A stretch of DNA of 39,664 bases from NCBI GenBank assembly GCA_910576995.1, contig CAJTLC010000023.1, positions 1 through 39,664 of the forward strand. Direction: 5' to 3'. The translations under genes and the position numbers were made by a program. The DNA is from an uncultured Ruminococcus sp. (GTDB taxonomy: Bacteria; Bacillota; Clostridia; Oscillospirales; Ruminococcaceae). How positions within the stretch are numbered: position 1 is the stretch's first letter; each line of letters opens with the position of its first letter. The notes beneath the pieces were generated by a model. It worked only from the letters and a program-made list of their open reading frames with translations, was not told where the DNA came from and did no database searches. Positions 1 to 6,584 of the stretch are shown here, one piece after another.

Positions 1-65
1 GATTATGGAGTACGGCGCTTTATTTTTATTTGGTACAAGTGTCGTAGTTGGTGTCGTAGTACAAA

Positions 66-112
66 ATAAATAAAAATTCCGATTTCACGAAACAACGTAA
101 AATCGGAATTTA
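66..112 (-). terminator. Rho-independent terminator after tRNA-Pro
   Basis: On the minus strand a stem formed by AAATTCCGATTTT and its complement AAAATCGGAATTT closes a short loop and is followed by a T-rich run (TTTTTATTTATTTT). It begins a few bases after the CCA end of the tRNA, so it most likely ends that transcript. Confidence 0.75.
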
Positions 113-114
113 AA

Positions 115-190
115 TGGTCTGAGTGACGGGACTTGAACCCACGGCCTCTACCACCCCAAGGTAGCGCGCTACCAACTGCGCCACACCCAG
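115..190 (-). tRNA. tRNA-Pro (anticodon GGG)
   Basis: The reverse complement folds into a full cloverleaf of 76 bases including an encoded CCA end. The acceptor stem pairs CTGGGTG with CACTCAG (one G-T wobble), the anticodon stem pairs CTACC with GGTAG around the loop TTGGGGT, giving anticodon GGG, which reads proline codon CCC. The T arm carries the usual GGTTCAAGTCC. A consensus promoter lies upstream and a hairpin terminator downstream, so it appears to be a single-gene transcript. tRNA 3' ends are common integration targets, but nothing in the window shows an element inserted here. Confidence 0.96.
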
Positions 191-254
191 ACAACAAAAT
201 TAAAGAAATTGATTTCAACAGTCAACATATTCATTGCTGTTCTCAACGATATTT

Positions 255-283
255 ATTATATCACTTTTAAATTGATTTGTCAA
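255..283 (-). promoter_or_regulatory. Sigma-A promoter of tRNA-Pro
   Basis: Read on the minus strand, a perfect -35 box TTGACA (283-278) and a perfect -10 box TATAAT (260-255) are separated by 17 bases. Transcription would start about 60 bases before the mature tRNA 5' end. A match this exact suits a stable-RNA gene. Confidence 0.85.
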
Positions 284-351
284 GACTTTTTTTGGAAAAA
301 ATAATATTTTTTATATTTAACAAATTCATCGTACAGCTTATCCAATAAATA

Positions 352-425
352 CAGCGCCTTTCAGCTTCATATCAAGTGAAATTATTATAAGGCTATAGCA
401 TCCTCTTTGACAACAAAAGGCGCTG
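352..425 (-). terminator. Inverted repeat after the MutS-like gene, possible terminator
   Basis: CAGCGCCTTT at 352-361 and AAAGGCGCTG at 416-425 are perfect 10-base complements separated by 54 bases. The structure lies just after the stop codon of the MutS-like gene and is followed on the minus strand by a moderately T-rich stretch (TATTTATT). The long loop is atypical of a terminator, so it could instead be a small inverted-repeat element. Confidence 0.35.
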
Positions 426-447
426 AATGATTACCGAGTAAAGCCAT

Positions 448-2049
448 TTATTTTTCGCATAATTGTTCAAACGTAATGCCATATTTACAAGCAATATCAT
501 GAGCATAGCTTCTACTGTCAGGCTTTTTGTAGAAAATCTTGTATGAACGATCTCCATTTTCACAACCCATTACAACACTAACTGCTCCGCATATTGATCT
601 ATCAGACAATGAAAGCTTGTCTGCATTTTCCGCAAGTTCATGCATATGGGTATTAAAGCAAGTTCTTGATCCAAGACAGCATAGATATTTTAAAATATCG
701 GTTGCAATGTAAAGCGATTCCGTATGACTTGTCGTTGCAAAAGATTCATTGAATAAAATCAGACTTTCCGAATCAGCAGTTTTGCAGATCTCACTTAAAC
801 GCTGCGCTTCTTCGCCAAGTCTTCCAAGGGAAACGGTTGCGTTTTCATCGGCAGGAAAGTGGGTATATATTCCATTGCAAATACGCATTTTTCCTCTGCT
901 GCACGGTACAAAAACACCTTGCTGAAACAGTAGAAACGCGAGTCCTATCCCCTGTGTGAAAATTGTTTTACCACCTCTGTTCGGACCGGTAAGTATCATT
1001 ATATTTTTTTCATTTGTAAATTCAAGTTCGTTGCATACAATATCATGATCGATCATTCCTTTTATGCGGCATACTGCAAGTTTCACATTATAAAAATCGG
1101 AAATCAGTGTGTTGTCATCTGAGAAATCAGGCATACAGCATGGGTTTCCGTGATTCGATATATTATTTGCCATTTTAATGAATCGCTCGTAAAACAGAAA
1201 TTCATCCGCCAGTTTTGAAAGAAGCAAACCGCTTGTATCAGTATACTTTTTCAGAATCCGCTTGAGTTTATGAGTTATGTCAGGAAGCATTCGCTCAACA
1301 ATATTTGCCAGATTATTCATAAGCGGATTCTCACTGACAGAGCCCTTATAAGAGTGAGTTAACATTGAATATGAATTAAGATTTTTATCTGCCGGGTTTC
1401 GTTTTTTATGAAAACCAATAAACTTTTTAAGAATGCCCTGTTCACGAAAATAATATTCGTTCATAGAAATTATTCCTACTTCGTCGGGGAAAAAATCGCT
1501 GTTAAAATTCACTCCAAGCGTCATACTTTTAATTGACGAAACATCTTCTCCAAGATTTTTTATATCTTCTGATAATTCATGAAATCCACTGTCGCTGTAT
1601 ATCGCCTCTATAAAAGTGCTGAATTTCTTCATTCCCTCCGATTGAAAAGAACAATCATTCAGTATTTTTTTAATTTTAATAATGGACAAGCAGTAATTCT
1701 CCAGTTCTTTCAAACGACTAATAAAATCCAATATGCTTGATCTATTATCTATGGATTTAGTTTTCACAGCAGAATAAAACTGCATCTCTTTGAAGATATC
1801 ACATAGTTCTTCGCAAATTTCAAAAGAGTTTTGCAAATCCCGATAGACAGCCTGCCTGTATCGTATCACTGTTTTGCTGATCGGCATTTTCATCAGCATT
1901 TTCCTTAAAATATTTTGTTCGCTGACCGCTGAAGTTAAGCTCTCAACGATAAAATCCAGCGACAAATCATTTGCCGTATTTTCGCTAAGCATAAAGTACC
2001 CATGCTCTCCCGTGGGAGAAAGCAAACTGAAAGTTCCGATATTATCCAT
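448..2049 (-). CDS. MutS-like DNA-binding ATPase (MutS domain V family)
   Basis: The 533-residue protein has a C-terminal MutS-type ATPase domain. The Walker A motif TGPNRGGKT is at residues 354-362. The Walker B region reads LILFNESFA with Asn434-Glu435, where classic MutS has Asp-Glu. A THMHEL switch motif follows. The N-terminal 330 residues are helical and lack a recognisable mismatch-recognition domain, so this is not the housekeeping MutS (about 850 residues); it resembles stand-alone MutS-related ATPases of Firmicutes. The start is fixed by GGAGG at 2056-2060. Its reading frame overlaps the upstream XRE regulator by 8 bases, indicating translational coupling. A role on branched or damaged DNA is inferred from the family only. 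Confidence 0.82.
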   Translation of the reverse strand: MDNIGTFSLLSPTGEHGYFMLSENTANDLSLDFIVESLTSAVSEQNILRKMLMKMPISKTVIRYRQAVYRDLQNSFEICEELCDIFKEMQFYSAVKTKSIDNRSSILDFISRLKELENYCLSIIKIKKILNDCSFQSEGMKKFSTFIEAIYSDSGFHELSEDIKNLGEDVSSIKSMTLGVNFNSDFFPDEVGIISMNEYYFREQGILKKFIGFHKKRNPADKNLNSYSMLTHSYKGSVSENPLMNNLANIVERMLPDITHKLKRILKKYTDTSGLLLSKLADEFLFYERFIKMANNISNHGNPCCMPDFSDDNTLISDFYNVKLAVCRIKGMIDHDIVCNELEFTNEKNIMILTGPNRGGKTIFTQGIGLAFLLFQQGVFVPCSRGKMRICNGIYTHFPADENATVSLGRLGEEAQRLSEICKTADSESLILFNESFATTSHTESLYIATDILKYLCCLGSRTCFNTHMHELAENADKLSLSDRSICGAVSVVMGCENGDRSYKIFYKKPDSRSYAHDIACKYGITFEQLCEK

Positions 2050-3100
2050 TGTATTCCTCCAATAGTTTTTTCAATTTATTCATCATTTTTTTGTAATTTT
2101 CCTCTTCATGAAGAATTTCAAACACTGGATTTTCCACACTATAATCCAATATCGTTTCCAGTATCATTTTGTTGCTGAAATGTCTCTCATCGCAATATAT
2201 TTCTTCTTTACAGTGAATTTTATTTTCAAGAAGAAGCATGAATTTGCAGAGATAATCCAAAGCCATTTTTTTATTTTTCATCTTGCAATACAAGATAGAC
2301 AGCGCATAATAAAATCTCAGAAGATGATCAGGATAATTTTTTTCCGCTTCAAAAAGATCGAGAAACGCGGAATATTTTTGCACACAAAACTCCGAGTCAG
2401 TTTCCTCAGCAAATATACAAGCGCTTGGAATCGCCGAAAAAATAAGCTGTAGATTCTGTTCAATAAAATCAAAGATGATTTTTTCAGCGCTGCTGTTTTC
2501 CCCTTTTTTATTATGGATGAACGCAAGCAGCACAGGCGCGTTTGTGATTGGCTCTATCAGGTCTTCAAGAATTTTTTGCGCGTCATCAAGCTGATTCAGA
2601 TTGATAAGACAGCAGGCATTCAGATATTTAGCCGCTCTTGTAATCGTATTATCGCTGCACTGATCAGAAATCCGCTCCGTATATCCGGCGACGTCTTTTA
2701 AAATCTCCTGCGGAACGGATGATAAAGTATAATGATCATACATAAACTGACTCATTTTCAGAATAAGTTCCCAGCAAAAGTAGTATTTGCTGATGTAGGA
2801 ACGGCATTCGCCGAAAACCTTATCCGCTGACAATTCCGATAAATTTTTGATCATTTTTTCATAAACTGCCGCAATATTTCTTTTATTCATCTGCGGCTGA
2901 TACCCCATCAGTTCATCAATACTGATATCAAAAAATGACGCAAGCACGGGCAATAAAGCGATATCGGGCAGACTATATCCTGATTCCCATTTTGAAACTG
3001 CCGGCTTTGATACGCCTATATATTCCGCAAGTTCCGATTGCGTCATACCTGCTTCCCTACGTTTTTTCGCTATAATATTGCCCATTTTGTTAAGATACAT
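2042..3100 (-). CDS. XRE-family transcriptional regulator with helical C-terminal domain
   Basis: Residues 6-62 form a Cro/C1-type helix-turn-helix (MTQSELAEYIGVSKPAVSKW), followed by the IDELMGY motif often found after this domain in Clostridia. The remaining 290 residues are alpha-helical and rich in Leu and Tyr, resembling TPR-like sensor regions of peptide- or protein-responsive XRE regulators. ATG at 3098-3100 is preceded by GGAGG at 3107-3111, and a good sigma-A promoter lies about 75 bases further upstream. The gene overlaps the MutS-like gene by 8 bases, so the two are one operon. The regulator probably controls that operon; its signal is unknown. Confidence 0.85.
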   Translation of the reverse strand: MYLNKMGNIIAKKRREAGMTQSELAEYIGVSKPAVSKWESGYSLPDIALLPVLASFFDISIDELMGYQPQMNKRNIAAVYEKMIKNLSELSADKVFGECRSYISKYYFCWELILKMSQFMYDHYTLSSVPQEILKDVAGYTERISDQCSDNTITRAAKYLNACCLINLNQLDDAQKILEDLIEPITNAPVLLAFIHNKKGENSSAEKIIFDFIEQNLQLIFSAIPSACIFAEETDSEFCVQKYSAFLDLFEAEKNYPDHLLRFYYALSILYCKMKNKKMALDYLCKFMLLLENKIHCKEEIYCDERHFSNKMILETILDYSVENPVFEILHEEENYKKMMNKLKKLLEEYNG

Positions 3101-3151
3101 GACAATGCCTCCTTATCAGCGAACTCTTCTTTATCTGAGAACAAACTCTAG

Positions 3152-3172
3152 AATTGCTGTAGTAATCCTACT
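3152..3172. repeat. Fragment of a second short repeat (GAATTGCTGTAGTA)
   Basis: GAATTGCTGTAGTA occurs here, again near 4299-4312, and as its near complement (CCTACAGCAATTC) near 9384-9398. All three copies are intergenic. The copies share only a 12-14 base core, so they look like remnants of one end of a dispersed element different from the AGAACCTGT family. Confidence 0.4.
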
Positions 3173-3176
3173 TAAA

Positions 3177-3205
3177 ATTATATCGCATAAATCATATTTT
3201 TTCAA
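3177..3205 (-). promoter_or_regulatory. Promoter of the XRE/MutS-like operon
   Basis: On the minus strand, -35 TTGAAA (3205-3200) and -10 TATAAT (3182-3177) are separated by 17 bases, about 75 bases upstream of the XRE start codon. The long leader contains the GAATTGCTGTAGTA repeat fragment. Confidence 0.75.
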
Positions 3206-3266
3206 TAGAATCTCAGTTAACTTTAAAGAAAAATATTTCCTGATAGGAAACGATATGATTTGACTT

Positions 3267-3429
3267 AGAACCTGTCCACATAGAAATTATGTGCGGATTT
3301 TCGAGCATAATTTTGACGAGTGCAAGGAGAAAATTCGCAGACATACTGACGTATGACAAGGATTTTTGACGCAACAATCGACAAAATTTGCCGAAAAGAC
3401 GTGCGGAATTTCCTATGTGGACAGGTTCT
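3267..3429. mobile_element. MITE-like inverted-repeat element, copy A
   Basis: This 163-base element ends in perfect 17-base inverted repeats, AGAACCTGTCCACATAG at 3267-3283 and its complement at 3413-3429. TTA occurs at both edges (3265-3267 and 3429-3431), consistent with a TTA target duplication. Inside are ATTTTCGAGCATAATTT (3297-3313) and TTTGCCGAAAAGACGTGCG (3387-3405), both shared exactly with copy B at 4070-4255. It has no credible coding sequence, so it would be non-autonomous. The ends are reminiscent of IS5-group elements, but this parentage is inference. Confidence 0.75.
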
Positions 3430-3446
3430 TATTCAGAAATGCAATT

Positions 3447-3480
3447 ATAAAAAAAGACAGCGCTTTTATATGGCGCTGCC
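3447..3480 (-). terminator. Rho-independent terminator of the dCMP deaminase gene
   Basis: On the minus strand the arms GGCAGCGC and GCGCTGTC pair across a short loop and are followed by seven T residues. It lies directly after the stop codon of the dCMP deaminase gene. Confidence 0.85.
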
Positions 3481-3487
3481 TTATATT

Positions 3488-3970
3488 CTATAATTTTAAA
3501 TTAAGAGTCTTGCCGCTTGGTTTGTACTCTATAAATTCCACGCCGCATTTTTTAAAAAGAATCGCCGAAGCAATAGTGCTGTCGGAATTCTCATATTTAT
3601 TGCTGTAATATATAACCTTTTTAATACCCGACTGAATTATTGCTTTCGCGCACTCGTTGCAGGGAAAAAGCGTCACATAAAGCGTGCAGCCGCTAAGACT
3701 TGCGGAATTGCTGTTAAGCACGGCGTTCAGTTCCGCATGACACACAAACGGATATTTCGTGTCAAGAACGCTTCCGCCATCACGTTCCCACGGCATTTCA
3801 TCATCATCACAGCCTATAGGCATACCATTATACCCTACAGATACTATCTTCTGATCTCCGTTAACAATACACGCGCCTACCTGCGTATTATTATCCTTGC
3901 TGCGCTCTGCGGAAAGCATTGCGATCCCCATGAAATATTCGTCCCAATTTATGTAATCTTCTCTTTTCAT
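3488..3970 (-). CDS. dCMP deaminase (ComEB-like cytidine/deoxycytidylate deaminase)
   Basis: The 160-residue protein converts dCMP to dUMP, feeding thymidylate synthesis. It has the zinc-dependent deaminase signature: HAE at residues 78-80 (zinc ligand His78, catalytic Glu80) and PCNEC with Cys104 and Cys107 as the other zinc ligands. The insert between residues 48 and 72, with GYNGMPIGC, is typical of dCMP deaminases rather than cytidine deaminases. An in-frame ATG lies 24 bases upstream, but AGAAGGAG at 3978-3984 selects the ATG at 3970. The gene is monocistronic, with its own consensus promoter and terminator, and sits between two copies of the same inverted-repeat element. Confidence 0.92.
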   Translation of the reverse strand: MKREDYINWDEYFMGIAMLSAERSKDNNTQVGACIVNGDQKIVSVGYNGMPIGCDDDEMPWERDGGSVLDTKYPFVCHAELNAVLNSNSASLSGCTLYVTLFPCNECAKAIIQSGIKKVIYYSNKYENSDSTIASAILFKKCGVEFIEYKPSGKTLNLKL

Positions 3971-4010
3971 TATAAAACTCCTTCTGAAACTCATTCAAAA
4001 CGATATTTAT

Positions 4011-4039
4011 ATTATAGCATGATATTCGAAAAATGTCAA
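4011..4039 (-). promoter_or_regulatory. Promoter of the dCMP deaminase gene
   Basis: On the minus strand a perfect -35 TTGACA (4039-4034) and a perfect -10 TATAAT (4016-4011) have a 17-base spacer, ending about 40 bases before the start codon. Confidence 0.85.
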
Positions 4040-4069
4040 CAATCTGCGGAAATAATCAAATTTCGTTTT

Positions 4070-4255
4070 AGAGCTTGTGTTCATAGGTGAAGTATGCGTA
4101 TTTTCGAGCATAATTTGTATGCTGACAAGAAAAAACACGCAGGAATACTGTCGCACCACGGGCGTTCCCTTCGGTCATATATCAAGTGTTTTTGACGAAG
4201 TTCAGCATACAAATTTGCCGAAAAGACGTGCGCTGAACCTATGAACACAAGCTCT
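4070..4255. mobile_element. MITE-like inverted-repeat element, copy B
   Basis: This 186-base element has perfect 18-base terminal inverted repeats, AGAGCTTGTGTTCATAGG at 4070-4087 and its complement at 4238-4255. TTA is present on both sides. It shares with copy A the internal blocks at 4100-4116 and 4214-4232. An inner inverted repeat (TTTGTATGCTGA near 4114 and TTCAGCATACAAA near 4201) would let the element fold into a long hairpin. There is no coding sequence. Confidence 0.75.
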
Positions 4256-4298
4256 TAAAAACCGTATTTAATTTATATTACAGCATCTCCATCTCAAG

Positions 4299-4312
4299 TG
4301 GAATTGCTGTAG
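4299..4312. repeat. Second copy of the GAATTGCTGTAGTA repeat fragment
   Basis: The 14-base core is identical to that at about 3154-3167. It lies between element copy B and the MoxR promoter; nothing else was recognised in 4256-4344. Confidence 0.4.
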
Positions 4313-4344
4313 TACAGATTATTATAAAAAGTCATTATTTTTAC

Positions 4345-4373
4345 TTGCATATTTAATCCAAAAGTGATATAAT
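4345..4373 (+). promoter_or_regulatory. Promoter of the MoxR/DUF58/transglutaminase operon
   Basis: -35 TTGCAT (4345-4350) and a perfect -10 TATAAT (4368-4373) are separated by 17 bases, about 45 bases before the MoxR start codon. Confidence 0.8.
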
Positions 4374-4416
4374 AGAAGAGCGGCGTTGCCCAAAGACAAT
4401 TATAGGAGAATCATTT

Positions 4417-5370
4417 ATGAATAAATTAACTTGCTCACAGCAAATCAACGACATAGTTTCCGAAGTGAAGAAGGCGGTCATAGGCAAAGATACTATCGTC
4501 ATCAAAACGCTTCTTGCTATTCTGTGCAAAGGTCATATCCTTATCGAGGACATTCCGGGAGTCGGTAAAACAACTATGGCGCTCGCTTTTTCGAAAGCTC
4601 TCGCTCTGGAACATAATCGTATGCAATTTACGCCCGATGTTCTGCCATCTGACATTACGGGATTTTCCGTATATAATAAAGTGAAAAATACTTTTGAATT
4701 TCATCCGGGAGTTGCCTTTTGCAATCTTTTCCTCGCTGATGAAATAAATCGTACATCCAGCAAAACTCAGTCCGCTCTTCTTGAACTCATGGAAGAAAAA
4801 TCGATCACCGTTGACGGCAATACATATAAATTACCCGAACCATACACCGTTATCGCAACTCAGAATCCTATCGGCTCGGCTGGTACGCATAATCTTCCGG
4901 ATTCGCAGCTTGACCGTTTTATGATAAAACTTAGTATGGGATATCCTGATTTTGAAAATGAAGTTGCTATTTTAAAAACGAAATACAATTCGATGCCTCT
5001 TGATAATGTGCGTGAAGTTGCAAACGCAAGAATAATCAACGAATTGCAGGAATTCATATCGAATGTATATGTAGATGATAAAGTTTATGAATACATAGTA
5101 CAGCTTTCGGCTGCAACCCGAAATCATCCCATGATCAAACTCGGCGTAAGTCCGCGCGGAACTCTCGCTTTAATGCAGATCTCAAAGGGAATTGCAGCGG
5201 CAGTGGGACGCGATTATGTAATTCCCGAAGATGTTAATTACATTTGCGGCGACGTATTTGAACATCGCATAATGCTCAATTCCAAAGCAAAACTCTCTGA
5301 TATGACTCCGTCAGATATAATATGCGACATTATAAAAAGCGTTCCCATTCCGGGAATTTCATCGAAATAA
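4417..5370 (+). CDS. MoxR-family AAA+ ATPase
   Basis: The 317-residue protein is a complete MoxR ATPase, a chaperone-like AAA+ family that helps assemble or activate proteins, often with DUF58/VWA partners. The Walker A motif DIPGVGKT is at residues 45-52, Walker B LADEI at 106-110, and sensor and arginine-finger regions follow (ATQNP; LDRFMIK). The C-terminal lid domain includes the typical SPRGTLAL stretch. ATG is preceded by AGGAG. The gene is first in an operon with a DUF58 protein and a membrane transglutaminase, a common conserved trio. The physical target is not known. Confidence 0.93.
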   Translation: MNKLTCSQQINDIVSEVKKAVIGKDTIVIKTLLAILCKGHILIEDIPGVGKTTMALAFSKALALEHNRMQFTPDVLPSDITGFSVYNKVKNTFEFHPGVAFCNLFLADEINRTSSKTQSALLELMEEKSITVDGNTYKLPEPYTVIATQNPIGSAGTHNLPDSQLDRFMIKLSMGYPDFENEVAILKTKYNSMPLDNVREVANARIINELQEFISNVYVDDKVYEYIVQLSAATRNHPMIKLGVSPRGTLALMQISKGIAAAVGRDYVIPEDVNYICGDVFEHRIMLNSKAKLSDMTPSDIICDIIKSVPIPGISSK

Positions 5371-5380
5371 GGACGCCGCC

Positions 5381-6574
5381 ATGCTTTTAATGAAAATTTT
5401 TTTTGCTGTACTCATAATCATCTGTATTATCTTTTACATAATGTATCTCTGGGATTTCGCCCTGATGCTGCTGGTAATCGTCTGCGCAGTTCCTATTATA
5501 ATGTTCATAACCACTTATATCACCAAGAAACTCATAAACGTTGAATTTGCGGTAAAAAGCGATACTGCCGTCAAACGTGAAAATTTCCCGGTTCAAATAA
5601 AAATAAGAAACAGAAGTATTTTTCCCATCGGAAAAGCGGAAGCCTGTATAGAATATTGTAATGTATTTAACAATGAAGTCAGCACATTCAATTTATATAT
5701 GCCTATTCAGGCTCGGAACGATCAGAATGTCTGCTTTCAGATGAGTTCGAAATTCTGCGGTATTGTCAAAATACGATGCGTTCATATCATTATCTTCGAT
5801 CCGCTGAAAATATTCAAATTTAAAGTAGGAAAAAATATTCAGACAGAAATAGCTATAATGCCCGAAGGTCATGAAATAAGCGGCGAAATTTGTTATACTG
5901 ACAGAGTTAACGACGAAAGCCTTGTTTTTTCTGAACACAAACCCGGCGACGATCCATCGGAAATTTTTGATCTGCGCGATTATATCCCCGGCGACAGGAT
6001 CAATCGCATTCATTGGAAATTAAGTTCAAAACGAAATGAATTTATCGTAAAAGACTACAGCCTGCCAATTGACATTCCATGTACGCTGTTTCTTAATCTG
6101 AAATGCAGTACAAAATCAGAATATACGCTGCCTATATTTGATACACTGGTGGAAACTTTCGTTTCAATATCGCGGTTTCTTGTTGAAAACGAGCGTTCCC
6201 ACAACGTTGTGTATTACAACTTCAAATACAAAAAATTCATGGAACGAAACATCTGCGACAACGATTCTCTCACCGAAACAGTCCGCGATCTCGTCCTTTC
6301 GGTCAGCGATACAGTTACCTGCGATCCTCCTGAGTTGTATTTTGACGAAAACGGCAGCCTTTCATTGTCATCGTTTGTTTATATAACCTCTGACTGCGAA
6401 GAATCCGTAATTGAATTTATCGACGAAAATATCGACGCGGACATTAAAAATGCAGTCATAGTTGTGACATCACCCAATGAAGCTGCAAAGCTGAATATGG
6501 GCTGTACAGACATAAATATTATTCCTGTTGTAATTGGAAGGGTTTCTTCCTCTATCAAGGATATAGAGCTTTAA
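5381..6574 (+). CDS. DUF58 domain-containing membrane protein
   Basis: The 397-residue protein starts with two hydrophobic segments (about residues 4-22 and 26-48), then a beta-rich region and the DUF58 signature: PGDDPSEIFDLRDYIPGD followed by IHWKLSSKR at about residues 187-220. The C-terminal half resembles a von Willebrand A-like fold. DUF58 proteins usually act with a MoxR ATPase. AAGGA at 5369-5373 supports the ATG at 5381 rather than the internal ATG at 5390. It lies 10 bases after moxR and 10 bases before the transglutaminase gene. Confidence 0.9.
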   Translation: MLLMKIFFAVLIIICIIFYIMYLWDFALMLLVIVCAVPIIMFITTYITKKLINVEFAVKSDTAVKRENFPVQIKIRNRSIFPIGKAEACIEYCNVFNNEVSTFNLYMPIQARNDQNVCFQMSSKFCGIVKIRCVHIIIFDPLKIFKFKVGKNIQTEIAIMPEGHEISGEICYTDRVNDESLVFSEHKPGDDPSEIFDLRDYIPGDRINRIHWKLSSKRNEFIVKDYSLPIDIPCTLFLNLKCSTKSEYTLPIFDTLVETFVSISRFLVENERSHNVVYYNFKYKKFMERNICDNDSLTETVRDLVLSVSDTVTCDPPELYFDENGSLSLSSFVYITSDCEESVIEFIDENIDADIKNAVIVVTSPNEAAKLNMGCTDINIIPVVIGRVSSSIKDIEL

Positions 6575-6584
6575 AGGATCAATT

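Noticed and set aside
1..65. Possible tail of a gene ending at the left edge (plus-strand frame ending in TAA near 71)
   Set aside because: Too short to recognise and not supported by any motif; the segment holds the T-rich run of the tRNA terminator.
115..190. tRNA-Pro as the attachment site of the prophage on the right
   Set aside because: The prophage begins about 27 kb away after ordinary chromosomal genes, and no repeat of the tRNA end was seen near 27475-27640.
3..218. Open frame on the minus strand of 71 codons
   Set aside because: It runs straight through the tRNA-Pro gene and its terminator; the similarity to a protein is accidental.
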